Part shown: piece by piece, positions 24,497 through 34,005 of the stretch | How the letters are laid out: each line of letters begins with the position of its first letter | Position numbering within the stretch: the stretch's first letter is position 1 | NCBI GenBank assembly: GCA_902790625.1 | Contig: CADASP010000018.1 | Coordinates: 62,001-126,000, forward strand | Direction: 5' to 3' | From: an uncultured Prevotellaceae bacterium | GTDB taxonomy: Bacteria > Bacteroidota > Bacteroidia > Bacteroidales > Bacteroidaceae | Length of the DNA stretch: 64,000 nucleotides | Notes under the pieces: generated by a model | Told to the model about the DNA's origin: nothing | Database searches by the model: none | The model's input: only the letters and a program-made list of their open reading frames with translations | Program-made: the position numbers and the translations under genes

Positions 24497-27358
24497 TTAA
24501 TAGCACAACTGGCGGTAGGGGCAGTTGCGGCAGCGCTCCAGGTCGGTGGTGGGTTCCAAGGGCTGGCTGTGGTCGAACATGCGGGCGATGACCTGCTTCA
24601 GCAGGGTGACGAAAGGCTGGGCATGAAGCGCCACATTGCTGATGGGGTCTTTGCCAAAGCACAACACGGGGTTGTAGTTGTCGCCCTGGGCATGCTGTAT
24701 GAACAGCAGGGCTGGTGCCACAGCCGTGGCGGGATGCTGCTGCGCCACGATGATGGAGTAGAGCATGGTCTGCAGGTAATAGTCGGAGTGGTTCTTCAGA
24801 TTTGCCTGGTCGAAGATGGCATCTACGTCGTTAAGCGGTTTCAGCCGGTGTGCTCCCGTCTTGTAGTCGATGACGCGTATGAGCTGTTGCCCGCTGCTGT
24901 CGGCAATCATGTCGAGACGGTCTATGCGGCCTCCGATGTTGACGTTGGTGCCACCGTTGAGGTAGGGCACGGGGAGCTGCATGCTCACTTCGCCTTCGAG
25001 GTCGAGGATGGTGAAGGGTGCCAGTTGGCGGTCGATGGTGAGCAGTTGTCGCAGATAGTGGATGATGACTTGCCGGTTGATGATTTGCAGTCCGCTGAGG
25101 CGGGGATGGAAGTTGGGCCGCTCGGTGCGTATCTGGAAAAGCTCGGTGCGGAAGGCTTCGTCGACGGCGCGCTCGATGTCTGCCCCCTGCTTCAATAGCA
25201 GGTCGATGTCGCTGCGCTTCACACGTCGGTTGCGCTGCGTCAGGCGTGAATAGATGATGCGCGATGCCTCGTGGAAGATGTTTCCGAAGATGCGGTTGTC
25301 GATGGTGTCGTCGTCGGTGTCGTCGGGTTCCATCAGTCCCTCATTATAATAATAGTGGAACTGCAAGGGGCAGCGCAGATAGCGGTTGATGGCCGTTGGC
25401 GTGAGCAGATGGGGCAGTGTGGCCGTGTTGGGCTTGGGCTGCGGGTGGCGCCGTTCGGTGCCCTGACTTCCTTGCAGCGAGCAGGTGGCAATGGGGTGGG
25501 GAGCCTCCACCATCAGCTGCAGCAGGAAACGGCTCATCTCGCCCTTCTGGCCATCGGCAGTGCTGTTGTTGTAGACAACGGTGACATCATTTGCACGCTG
25601 CAGCAGCCGGTGGAAGTAGTAGCTGTAGATGGCCACTTTCTGCTCGGGGGTGGTGAGGCCGTAGGCGCGGCGCATGGCGTAGGGTATGAACGAGGTGTCG
25701 GTGGCTCCGCGTGGCAGGTTCCCCTCGCTGGCCGAGAGCACCAGGAGGTGGCTGAAGTCCAGGTTGCGCGTCTCTAATAGTCCCATCACCTGCACCCCTT
25801 CCACCGGCTCGCCATGAAAGGGGATGGTGGTGTCGTGCATCAGCTGACCAATGAGTCGTCCCAGGGTGATGATGTCGGTTTGCAGGTCGCCGCTGGTGGA
25901 GAGGTTGAGCAGACGCTGCAGCAGGGTGAAGGCGTAGAAGAGGCTCTCCTCGCGAAGTGGCGACAGGCGCAGCGTGTTGGTGGGTGCGCCTTCAACGTTG
26001 TTGGCCGAGGGCAGCTTGGCGATGAACTGCACCACATCGCATAGCCACGACAGCAGTTCAGCGTTCTGATGCTGGGCGTCGAAAGGACGGAACAGCAGTT
26101 GGGTGAGGTCGTCGATGGCCAGTTGCTGATGAGTGGGAAAATAGTTCTTGTCGTTCTTCAGCTGCTGGTGCAGGGCTGCCACTTGTGGCGAGGCTGCCAT
26201 CAGATAGGGATGTCGCAGCAGGGCTGCCACCTGGCGCAGTCGGAAGTGCTTGCGCTGGTGGTCGTAGCCCTCACGGCGCAGGGTGATGAGAAGGGTGATG
26301 AGCGAGGCCACGGGAGCCTGTGCCAAGGGGTAGCCGGTGGTGACGTTGACGCTCGTCACCTCGTCGGGCAAGCAGTGGATGACGGTGGGCAACAGCCCTT
26401 CGTTGCACAGTACGACGGCCGTCTTGCTGCCATCGCCGATTCGATTCTGTTGCAATAGCCACTGGCTGGTGTAGCGCGCCTGGATGTCCTCGGTAGAAGC
26501 CGACACGAAGCGCATCTGCTTGGGACGTCTGAAGATGTCGTAGATGTCGGCGTCGAGGCTGTCGAGTTCGTTGGGAAACATCTCCATGTATTGACCGATG
26601 AAGTGGCCAGCCTCGTTGTGCTGCATGTAATAGCGGTCGAAGTCCCAGTAGAAATGGGCCTTACCCTGTCGGCGCAGAGCGGTGAAGAGTTGCTGCTCCA
26701 CCTGCAACAAGGCGTTGAAGCCCACGAAGAGGTAGCGGTCGTAGCGGAAGTCGAGATGCTCGCTGCTGAGTGCCACCTCTTTATATAGTGCGCCCTCGTA
26801 GGCCAGGTTCTGGCTTTCCAGTCGCTGGTTGAAGTCGTCGTAGATGCTGCCCATGCGGCTCCACAGGCGTAGGAACCGCTGTTTGAGTTCGCTGTTGTGC
26901 TCGTCACTGAAGTTGCTGAAGAAGCGTTTCAGCACATCGCGCTGCTCGGGAGTGAGGAAGCTGTCGTCGTCCATCTCATGCAGGTCGCTCAGGTTGGCAA
27001 AGACGCGGTCAGCGGGGGCCAGCTGCTTGTCGATGTCGTCGAAGTCGGCCAGCAGCAGCTGTCCCCATCCATAGAAGTGGTCGAGGGTCTCGTCGATGCC
27101 CGTCTGTGCGGTGAACGAGCGGTGCAGTTCGCACACCAGTTTGATGGGGTCGGCGAGCATGCGCTGGGAATGGCTGCGGAAAAGGTCGCTGATGGTGGTG
27201 TAGGCGGGGCTCCAGATGGGTTTGCCTGCCAGGCGTGCCAGGTGGTCGTTGAGGAACAGCGAGGCGCGCTTGTTGGGGAACACGACGGCGGTGTGTGCCA
27301 GGTTGGTTCCATATTTTTCCAGTATGTCGATGGCTACGTGTTCAAGAAAAGATTTCAT
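24497..27358 (-). CDS. AddB-like PD-(D/E)XK nuclease/inactivated helicase subunit
   Basis: 953 residues. N-terminus TAVVFPNKRASLFLNDHLA resembles the AddB helicase-like fold, without a clear Walker A. The C-terminal nuclease domain shows GGRIDRLDMIADS and VIDYKTGAH (about residues 800-830), a RecB-type PD-(D/E)XK site. Four Cys suit a 4Fe-4S cluster: one in YLRCPLQFHYYY (around 670) and three at the end (C943, C946, C952; ERCRNCPYRQLC), as in AddB. It overlaps the AddA-like gene by 17 bp, so the two are translated together and should form a double-strand-break resection complex. Confidence 0.85.
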   Translation of the reverse strand: MKSFLEHVAIDILEKYGTNLAHTAVVFPNKRASLFLNDHLARLAGKPIWSPAYTTISDLFRSHSQRMLADPIKLVCELHRSFTAQTGIDETLDHFYGWGQLLLADFDDIDKQLAPADRVFANLSDLHEMDDDSFLTPEQRDVLKRFFSNFSDEHNSELKQRFLRLWSRMGSIYDDFNQRLESQNLAYEGALYKEVALSSEHLDFRYDRYLFVGFNALLQVEQQLFTALRRQGKAHFYWDFDRYYMQHNEAGHFIGQYMEMFPNELDSLDADIYDIFRRPKQMRFVSASTEDIQARYTSQWLLQQNRIGDGSKTAVVLCNEGLLPTVIHCLPDEVTSVNVTTGYPLAQAPVASLITLLITLRREGYDHQRKHFRLRQVAALLRHPYLMAASPQVAALHQQLKNDKNYFPTHQQLAIDDLTQLLFRPFDAQHQNAELLSWLCDVVQFIAKLPSANNVEGAPTNTLRLSPLREESLFYAFTLLQRLLNLSTSGDLQTDIITLGRLIGQLMHDTTIPFHGEPVEGVQVMGLLETRNLDFSHLLVLSASEGNLPRGATDTSFIPYAMRRAYGLTTPEQKVAIYSYYFHRLLQRANDVTVVYNNSTADGQKGEMSRFLLQLMVEAPHPIATCSLQGSQGTERRHPQPKPNTATLPHLLTPTAINRYLRCPLQFHYYYNEGLMEPDDTDDDTIDNRIFGNIFHEASRIIYSRLTQRNRRVKRSDIDLLLKQGADIERAVDEAFRTELFQIRTERPNFHPRLSGLQIINRQVIIHYLRQLLTIDRQLAPFTILDLEGEVSMQLPVPYLNGGTNVNIGGRIDRLDMIADSSGQQLIRVIDYKTGAHRLKPLNDVDAIFDQANLKNHSDYYLQTMLYSIIVAQQHPATAVAPALLFIQHAQGDNYNPVLCFGKDPISNVALHAQPFVTLLKQVIARMFDHSQPLEPTTDLERCRNCPYRQLCY

Positions 27359-30300
27359 GGGGGTGGGTTTTAACGTCGATGACTTTGTTGTCGTACACCA
27401 GCCAGAGGAAGCCTTTCACGTTGTGGTGCCCCATTTGGTTGAGCAGTTGCATGTATTGGCGCACCTGCTCGTGATACTCGGCTCGCTCGCGTCCGAACTT
27501 GAAATCGACCACAATGGTCTCGTGGCCGTCGGTCATCACGCGGTCGGGGCGTCGCTCGGCCACGCGGCCAGTCTCGGGGTCGAGGGCAAGGATGGTACAC
27601 TCGTTGAAGAGCTGCCAGCGTCCAGGCTGGAACCATTCGGTCACGCGGCGACTGGCCAGTCGCTGACGCAGCAGTTGCAGCAGCTCGTGGCGCGAGGGCA
27701 GCGAGGTCGAATCCTCGTTGGTGTCGTTGCTGTTGCTCAGCATGCCGTCTTGCTCCATCTGTCGCAATACGTCATCCACGTCGTCGGTACTGTCGATGTG
27801 CGAGAGTACGTTGTGCAGCAGACTGCCCGTCTGTATGTAGGTGGTGCGCCGCTGGCTCTCGTCGTTGGCGTCGTCGGCATCGGGCAGACAGAACTGTCGG
27901 CTCTTGTTGCTCTGTCGGAAGTCGACCTTCGAGGTGAACACGCCGATGTCGACCTTGATGGGGAGGCTCTCCTGCAGGAAGGGGTTAGCCTGCTTGCGCA
28001 TCTGCGGGCGCTTTGCGGCTTTGCTTGCGACAGGGCTGCCATAGCTGAAGACGATGGAGAGGCTTTCGTCGTCATTGCCAGAGAGGGTTGCTCCTGCCAG
28101 TTGCGGCTCTATCAGCGGCAGCACCTGCTCGATAAGTGCCGAGCGCGACTGCTGTCCGCTCTTCCGCTTGCCATAGACAAACAGACGCTCTGCGGCGCGC
28201 GTGAAGGCCACGTAGAGCAGGTTCATGTTGTCTACCACGTTCTGCTGGTGCTCCTCGTTGTAGTCGCGCTCAAAGATGGTTCCCTTCATGCCCTTTTGGC
28301 TGAAGTCTATGGGCACGATGGGCAGCTGGTTGAAGGGTGCCTCGGTGGGCGAGCACCACAGCACGTCGGGAAATTCGAGGGGCCAGTCGCAGAACGGCAC
28401 GAGCACGCAAGGGAACTCCAGGCCCTTCGACTTGTGGATGGAGATGAGGCGCAGCCCATCCATCATGGGGCTTTGGATGGTCTTCTTGAACAGCTCCTCG
28501 TCCCACAGCCGCAAGAAGGCTTCCACATCCGAGCCGTTGTCGGCCACGAAGTCGGTCATCTGGTCGTAGAAGGCACATAGGTAGGCGCTCTGCTGCTCCT
28601 TCTGGTCAAGTTGGAAGAGGGCGTAGATGCGTTCTGCCATCTCATGCAGGGGCATCTGCAGCAGGGTGGGGGTGAAGGCTGGTGGAAGCTTCCCCTGGCA
28701 CTGCTGTTGCAGGAAGGCCAGTGCGATGTGGTCGTCGGGATGAGTCAGGTAGCGCAGGGCCTGAACGATGGTGACCACAGCTGTCGAAGCGTCGAGACGG
28801 AAGGCTTCGTCGCTCACCACCTTCAGCTGCGGAATCGTGGCGTTGAGGTGTTGGGCAATGATGGGTATGTTTCTGTTGGCACGCACCAGGATGGCGATGT
28901 CGGATGGCGACACTCCCTCGTCGAGGAGCGTCAGCACTTGGTCGGCCAGCAGTTGCAGCGTCTGTCGCTCATAGTCGTCGGTCGGCAGCAGCCTCACCTC
29001 CACCTGCCCTTCGTCGGGACGGTTGTCGGGCACCAACTGCTCCACGTCGTCGTAGGCCGTCACTCCCTCGTGCTTGGCAGCCTCGGTGAAGAAGGCGTTG
29101 TTGAAGTTGATGATGCGGCGGGCCGAGCGCCAATTCACGCCGAGGGGCTTCACATCCACCATCTCATGGGCGTTGCTGAACTGCGCTTTGATGCCGGCCA
29201 GCAGCCGCCAGTCGCCACTGCGCCAGCGGTAGATGCTCTGCTTCACGTCGCCCACGATGAGGTTCTCGGAGCCTTTGTGGCTCATCGTCTCTTGCAGCAG
29301 CACCTTGAAGTTTTGCCACTGCACGGTGCTGGTGTCCTGAAACTCGTCGATCATGATATGCTCCAGCTGTGTGCCAATCTTCTCGAAGATGAAGGGCGAG
29401 TCGCTGCCATCGATGAGCTGATGAAGCAGCTGCTGGGTGTTGGAAAGGAGGAATCGGTTCTGCTCCTCGTTGAGCTGGTGCACCTTCTGCTCGATGCTGG
29501 CCAGCAATCGCAGCTGACTCAGGTGGCGCAGCGTCAGGTCGGCGCTCTTGTAGAGCTTCCACTGGCGCGGCTGCTCGTCGAAGGCTTGGCGCAACAAGTT
29601 GCCCAGTGACGTGTCGGCCAGATGGTAGATGAGGTCGCGGCGGGGGTGGGTCTTCCTGCACCACTTGTCGGGCTGCCCCAAGCAGTCGGAGGCGCGCTTG
29701 CCCAGCACCGCCTCGTCGAACTCGCCACGTTGCAGCTTCAGAAACAGGCCAGCCACTCCTTTGACACCATGGCTCAGGTCGTCGATGTCGAGGCCCTCGC
29801 TTTCGAGCGTCTCGAAGAAGGCATTGCCAATATCCTCCATCCGCCGACGGGCCTGTTGGCGCAGTTGGTGCAGCTGCTGCTGATAGCCCTCGAAGAATCC
29901 TTTCTGGTGCATCACGGCGTTGAGCTGCTCGCTGTGGCTTTTATAATAGTCGCGGAAGATGGTGCGGCCAAAGACTTTGATTTGCCCGATGACGTTCCAC
30001 GAGCGGTCGTCGTTGATGTTGTCCATGATGTACTTCAGCAGCCATTGCAGCATCTGGTCGGAGGCCGAGAGCGAGTCGATGAGCTGGTCGACGGCCAGTT
30101 CCTCCACCTGCACATCGTTCAGCCCTACGCGCAAGTTGGCCGTGAGGTTCAGCTCGCGAGCCAGGTTGCGCATCACGCTCTGGAAGAAAGAGTCGATGGT
30201 CTCCACGCGGAAATGGCTGTAGTTGTGGAGCAGCAGATGCAGGGCCTCGCCGGCGCGCTGGGCAATCTGCTGCTGCGACAGCTCGCCGCCCAATGCCGCG

Positions 30301-30581
30301 TAAACCTTCTGGGCATACGACTTGGAGTCGTCCAGACCACGCCAGATGCCATAGAGCTGGCTCAGTATGCGCATCTTCATCTCCTCCGTTGCCTTGTTGG
30401 TAAATGTCACGGCCAGAATCTGCCTGTAGCTCTGCGGATTGCGCACCAAGAGCTTGATATACTCTGAGGCCAGTGTGAACGTCTTTCCGCTGCCCGCGCT
30501 GGCTTTGTAGACGGTGAGGGGAACCCCAGCCCCTCCCGAGGGGGAGGGGAGCTGAGTTACTTCTGCTATCGTATTTTCCAT
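27342..30581 (-). CDS. AddA-like UvrD/REP helicase-nuclease
   Basis: 1,079 residues. Walker A ASAGSGKT at 27-34, motif Ia LAVTFTNKATEEMKMRI, Walker B MIDEFQDTSTVQW, motif III VGDVKQSIYRWRSGD, motif V/VI ISIHKSKGLEFPCVL and LLYVAFTRAAERLFVYG. The C-terminal RecB-like nuclease has RPDRVMTDGHETIVVDFKFG and the QVRQYMQLL motif. Acts with the AddB-like protein in recombinational repair. Oddity: residues about 5-20 (IAEVTQLPSPSGGAGV) are encoded by an arm of intergenic repeat family 3, so the N-terminus is repeat-derived; the conserved helicase begins just after it, at about residue 22. Confidence 0.9.
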   Translation of the reverse strand: MENTIAEVTQLPSPSGGAGVPLTVYKASAGSGKTFTLASEYIKLLVRNPQSYRQILAVTFTNKATEEMKMRILSQLYGIWRGLDDSKSYAQKVYAALGGELSQQQIAQRAGEALHLLLHNYSHFRVETIDSFFQSVMRNLARELNLTANLRVGLNDVQVEELAVDQLIDSLSASDQMLQWLLKYIMDNINDDRSWNVIGQIKVFGRTIFRDYYKSHSEQLNAVMHQKGFFEGYQQQLHQLRQQARRRMEDIGNAFFETLESEGLDIDDLSHGVKGVAGLFLKLQRGEFDEAVLGKRASDCLGQPDKWCRKTHPRRDLIYHLADTSLGNLLRQAFDEQPRQWKLYKSADLTLRHLSQLRLLASIEQKVHQLNEEQNRFLLSNTQQLLHQLIDGSDSPFIFEKIGTQLEHIMIDEFQDTSTVQWQNFKVLLQETMSHKGSENLIVGDVKQSIYRWRSGDWRLLAGIKAQFSNAHEMVDVKPLGVNWRSARRIINFNNAFFTEAAKHEGVTAYDDVEQLVPDNRPDEGQVEVRLLPTDDYERQTLQLLADQVLTLLDEGVSPSDIAILVRANRNIPIIAQHLNATIPQLKVVSDEAFRLDASTAVVTIVQALRYLTHPDDHIALAFLQQQCQGKLPPAFTPTLLQMPLHEMAERIYALFQLDQKEQQSAYLCAFYDQMTDFVADNGSDVEAFLRLWDEELFKKTIQSPMMDGLRLISIHKSKGLEFPCVLVPFCDWPLEFPDVLWCSPTEAPFNQLPIVPIDFSQKGMKGTIFERDYNEEHQQNVVDNMNLLYVAFTRAAERLFVYGKRKSGQQSRSALIEQVLPLIEPQLAGATLSGNDDESLSIVFSYGSPVASKAAKRPQMRKQANPFLQESLPIKVDIGVFTSKVDFRQSNKSRQFCLPDADDANDESQRRTTYIQTGSLLHNVLSHIDSTDDVDDVLRQMEQDGMLSNSNDTNEDSTSLPSRHELLQLLRQRLASRRVTEWFQPGRWQLFNECTILALDPETGRVAERRPDRVMTDGHETIVVDFKFGRERAEYHEQVRQYMQLLNQMGHHNVKGFLWLVYDNKVIDVKTHPHEIFS

Positions 30582-30688
30582 TCTGTTCTGCTTGATAAGT
30601 AGTATATTGTCAGTTATCAGTTTTTCAGCGTTAGTAGCACTTCTTTGCGGTTATTCATTTAAGTCTATATAAGCTTCCCTCCCGTCGG
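30524..30688. repeat. Paired-hairpin repeat (family 3), copy overlapping the AddA-like start
   Basis: Left arm CCCCAGCCCCTCCCGAGG... (30524-30551) is followed by spacer-like sequence GAGTTACTTCTGCTATCGTA and, after an extra 70-80 bp, by AAGTCTATATAAGCTTCCCT (30661-30680), which matches the right part of the copies at 32767 and 40199. The ATG of the AddA-like gene (30581) lies in the spacer. Confidence 0.6.
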
Positions 30689-30702
30689 AAGAGGATTGCG
30701 TC

Positions 30703-32841
30703 TTACCATCGTCGGAACAATTCGAAGGTGAACTTGGCACCGCTCTCGATGAAGCTGGCGTTGTAGAAGCTGGCGAAAAATCCGACGGAGAAATAACGGC
30801 ATGTGAATCCGTAGCCCAGCTCGCTGTAGAGGCGGGTGTGGGCGATGGAGAGGGTGCTGATGTAGGCCCGCTCGCTCTCTACATAGCGGCCCACGAAGGG
30901 CACGAATGAGACGGCCATCAGGGGCGACTCGAACGAGACGTTGCCCCGCAGGTAGTATTTGCTTTGGTTGAAGAGTCGCGAGCTGAGCAACTGGAAATTG
31001 CCGCTCCAGTCGTCGTTCCACCCTTCGGGCAGGTTCTCGTCGCGGAAGTTGGAGTAGTCCATGAAGTAGTTCTTGTCGCGCTTGGTGTAAAAACCTCCTC
31101 CAACGCGCAGATTCAGCGTTTGCAACCGATGCATGCGATGCTTCATCGAGGCATCCATCTCCCAGCGCTCATAGCTCAAGTCGAGATTCTTGCCCGGCAG
31201 ACCGCGCTCGTAGTCGATGGTGAAGAGTGGTCCCTTGGGCCAGGGACGCGCCTTTATGCTCAGGTTGGGAGCCAGACTCCTGTATTTGGTGGGCATGCCC
31301 ATTAGAGCCATCTGCCTTTTGGCCACGGCGTTGCGATGGTGAAACACCATTCCCACCTCGATGGCCAGACGGTTGTTGAGCGGCAACGTGTTCTGTATGT
31401 GCAGGTTCAGGTCGTCAAACTGGTCGAGCTTCATGTTGTCGATGTTTGGCAGTTCGCCCTGTGTGCGCTGCAGTTCGTCGATGACCGTTGAGTTGTAGAT
31501 GCGGTTGCCGTTGCTCCACACCAACTCGGCGAAGGCATCGCGGCCACGGTAGTCGTAGTCGAGGCGGAAGGGCAGTTGGAAGTAGAAGCGTTTCTGCTTG
31601 AAGTTGTAGCCCAGGCGGGCGTTCATGCTGATGGCCGTCTCGTCAGTGAAGTTATAGCGTGCTCCCAGCTTGAAGCGGTAGGAGAGTCCTTTTCGCTTGC
31701 TGTAGCTGATGTACTGCGGGTTGATGATGGGCGAGAGCCTCACCCAACCGTCTTCGTTGCTGAATCGGATGCGTTGCACGAGGCTTTCGCCCAAGGTCTC
31801 GCCAATCTCTTTCCAATAGTTGTGCTTCTTGGGTTTAGGCTGCACTAAGATGGTGTCGGTGGCGGTGGTGTCGGGCTGCTGTCGCCTGGCTCGCAGCGAG
31901 TCGCGAAGCTGGTAGATGGCCAGCTCTTCGGGCCACAGTTCATAGGGGCGCACCGAGTCGATGAGTTGTCGGTCGCCCTTCACGTTGACGGAGTCGGGCA
32001 GGGTGATGGGGCAGTCGTATGATGCCTCGAAGGCTGCCGAGATGTGGTTGCCCAGGAACTTGAAGTCGGCCTTCGTCTCGCAGAACTGTGGCAATTTCGA
32101 GTGAGGACCATCCTCGTCCACCTGTACGGTATGGGTGTGGAATCGCATCATGTCGAACTCGCCGCTCATGTCGGTTTCCAGTATGCGCCCTGTTCGTGAG
32201 TCGATGGTGGCGTGGCCGTTTACCAGCTGTGTGTTGTTCACATAGCGGGGACGGAATGTCACCCGTGTGCGCTGTGAGTCGATGGGCGTTTCGGCATAGC
32301 GATAGAACACTCTGTTGGAGTGGTTGAATGGCGACAGGATGTGATCGCCATAGAGCGTGGAGGAGTAGAGGCGCGGCGTGATGAAGTCGAGCAGCGTGGG
32401 CATGGTGTTCCGGTTGTGTGGGATGGTGGTGTAGTACACCTGCCGCTTGTTTTCTATCTTCCCCTCGCTGTTGATGCTCATGCGCCCATACTGCTCGCTC
32501 ACAAACGAGCGCTGGCCCCGTGCGATGGCATACATCGATGGCACGCACCACAACGTGAAATTGCGCTGGTGGGTCAGGAAATGATGCTTGATATAGACAT
32601 TCGATTGAAAATTGCCCAGCGTGTCGTTGGCGTGGGCCTTGGAATAGTTGAACAGCAGGTTCTGGGCCATGGCAGGAGTGATAAAGAAAGAACAAAGAAA
32701 GAGGAGAACCCCCCTCCCAATGCTTCCCGAGAGTAACCCACCCCCAATGCTTCCCGAAGGGAGAAACCCACCCCCAACCCCTCCCGTACGGGAGGGGAGT
32801 TTGGTCACTTTTGCTGGTGTCAGTTCCGCTGTATATTTCAT
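30703..32841 (-). CDS. DUF5686-type outer-membrane protein with repeat-derived N-terminus
   Basis: 712 residues from the ATG at 32841. The mature part looks like a DUF5686 outer-membrane protein: N-terminal periplasmic region, then a barrel with many aromatic strands (YRFKLGARYNFTDETAISMN) and the terminal Trp of FTFELFRRW. Family members often carry an N-terminal carboxypeptidase-like domain; none is seen. The export signal (VLLFLCSFFITPAMAQ) begins only at about residue 46; residues 1-25 (MKYTAELTPAKVTKLPSRTG onward) and a Gly-rich stretch after them are encoded by repeat family 3 and its tandem fragments. Thus the original start seems to have been replaced by the repeat. The frame stays open to 33177, but that part overlaps the upstream gene. 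Confidence 0.7.
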   Translation of the reverse strand: MKYTAELTPAKVTKLPSRTGGVGGGFLPSGSIGGGLLSGSIGRGVLLFLCSFFITPAMAQNLLFNYSKAHANDTLGNFQSNVYIKHHFLTHQRNFTLWCVPSMYAIARGQRSFVSEQYGRMSINSEGKIENKRQVYYTTIPHNRNTMPTLLDFITPRLYSSTLYGDHILSPFNHSNRVFYRYAETPIDSQRTRVTFRPRYVNNTQLVNGHATIDSRTGRILETDMSGEFDMMRFHTHTVQVDEDGPHSKLPQFCETKADFKFLGNHISAAFEASYDCPITLPDSVNVKGDRQLIDSVRPYELWPEELAIYQLRDSLRARRQQPDTTATDTILVQPKPKKHNYWKEIGETLGESLVQRIRFSNEDGWVRLSPIINPQYISYSKRKGLSYRFKLGARYNFTDETAISMNARLGYNFKQKRFYFQLPFRLDYDYRGRDAFAELVWSNGNRIYNSTVIDELQRTQGELPNIDNMKLDQFDDLNLHIQNTLPLNNRLAIEVGMVFHHRNAVAKRQMALMGMPTKYRSLAPNLSIKARPWPKGPLFTIDYERGLPGKNLDLSYERWEMDASMKHRMHRLQTLNLRVGGGFYTKRDKNYFMDYSNFRDENLPEGWNDDWSGNFQLLSSRLFNQSKYYLRGNVSFESPLMAVSFVPFVGRYVESERAYISTLSIAHTRLYSELGYGFTCRYFSVGFFASFYNASFIESGAKFTFELFRRW

Positions 32842-32890
32842 TGTAAATCTATATAAGCTCCCCTCCCGTACGGGAGGGGTTGGGGGTGGG
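32767..32890. repeat. Paired-hairpin repeat (family 3), complete copy
   Basis: Perfect 33-bp inverted repeats (32767-32799 and 32858-32890; each arm is itself palindromic around CCCCTCCCGTACGGGAGGGG) with a 58-bp spacer. Next to it (32709-32766) are tandem fragments of ACCCACCCCCAATGCTTCCC. The copy at 40199 has the same 58-bp spacing. On the minus strand the spacer holds an ATG and an open frame that continues through the left arm. Confidence 0.8.
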
Positions 32891-32921
32891 TGTTTGGGGG
32901 TGGGTTCTTGGGGGCGTTTTT

Positions 32922-33950
32922 TTACTCTTCTATATTCCCGATACTGCGTGTGAGCGAGGCCAAGGCTCCCATCATGCTCTCCCCCAGACAATAGCGTGAG
33001 AAGCGGGCCGCAGTGCCGCCCCGTGTTCCAAGCAAGCTCGATGCCAGGGCGTCGATGTCGGCCTTGCCGAGAGGCTGTCGCACGAAGGGCACCTCGTCGG
33101 CACTGAAGCCCAGCAGCCCCGTCAGCAGCTGTGCGGTGAGCAGGGCCATGCGGTTGAAGTGCAGACGCTCTATCCACGATTCAATCTTCACGAAGTCCAT
33201 GCGGTCGCCCAGCTGCCGCAGCATCATGCCAATGTCGGTGAGGATCCACAGGCTGATGCCATTGGACAATGTCGACTTCACCATCTCCACCAGCGCCACG
33301 AGCATGGCCAGCGTGGGGGCCACCGTCTCAATGCGTTGTCCTCTGATGGTGATGTGGCTGGTGCCCCCTTCGAGCCATTCCTTCTCGATGATGTCTTTCA
33401 GCGTGTGGTTGTTCAGCTTGTTACTCAGTTGCAGCAACTGGTGGCGGTGCTCCACGCTCAGCCCCTGCCACTTGTAGTGCAGCACGTGCTTGTTGGGGCT
33501 GGTGGCTTCGGCATCGTTGGCGCGGGCCAGCTCGTCGGCCTTGTTGCCTTGCGTGGTGTAGGGGAAGTAGATGCTCACCTGACCCGTGCGGTGGTGTGCG
33601 GGGGTGGGGTAGAGGGCTTGCGTTGCCCACAGTCCAGTCAGGATGGGGCGCAGTTGTCCACTGGCTTGTTGCTGTAGCAGCGTGGCCACGTCGGCACTCG
33701 CAGCCTGATGGCGATGCTCGGCGCTGAGCGTGGCTTCAGTCCATTGCTCCGAAACGTTGGTGGGTATCTGCACGAAGAACTGATTGGCACATGCCTTCAC
33801 ACCATCGCCCAGCAGCGCCTCCATGTCGAGCTTGTGGGCAATGGCTAATAGTTGGCCCCACTTCCATCTCGACATGGGTTCGATGGCCTCTTCCGAGCCA
33901 TAGGCTCCGGCACGCAGCAATCGGAAATAATTCCTTTCAATGATGTTCAT
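32922..33950 (-). CDS. Nucleotidyltransferase-like protein (NTP_transf_5 type), active site degenerate
   Basis: 342 residues, soluble. The segment LTGLWATQALYPTPAHHRTG, followed by QVSIYF (about residues 103-128), aligns by eye with the NTP_transf_5 core LLKG..LA.LYP.P..R..GDIDLYV; the later GLSVEHRHQLLQLSNKLNNH matches its IE.H......L.N segment. Here the catalytic GDxD is GQVS and the preceding Lys is Thr, so transferase activity is doubtful. Such proteins are common in Bacteroidota and poorly studied. Part of the leftward operon between gldH and the DUF5686 gene. Confidence 0.55.
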   Translation of the reverse strand: MNIIERNYFRLLRAGAYGSEEAIEPMSRWKWGQLLAIAHKLDMEALLGDGVKACANQFFVQIPTNVSEQWTEATLSAEHRHQAASADVATLLQQQASGQLRPILTGLWATQALYPTPAHHRTGQVSIYFPYTTQGNKADELARANDAEATSPNKHVLHYKWQGLSVEHRHQLLQLSNKLNNHTLKDIIEKEWLEGGTSHITIRGQRIETVAPTLAMLVALVEMVKSTLSNGISLWILTDIGMMLRQLGDRMDFVKIESWIERLHFNRMALLTAQLLTGLLGFSADEVPFVRQPLGKADIDALASSLLGTRGGTAARFSRYCLGESMMGALASLTRSIGNIEE

Positions 33951-34005
33951 CTGTTGTCTTCGTGTTCGTGCATGAGTGCTGTTTCACTTTGCAGAGGGTA
34001 GCGCG

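Noticed and set aside
30703..33177. Full 824-codon frame of the DUF5686-type gene
   Set aside because: The first 112 codons lie in the neighbouring gene and repeat arm and encode out-of-frame sequence; the ATG at 32841 within the repeat spacer is the first plausible start.
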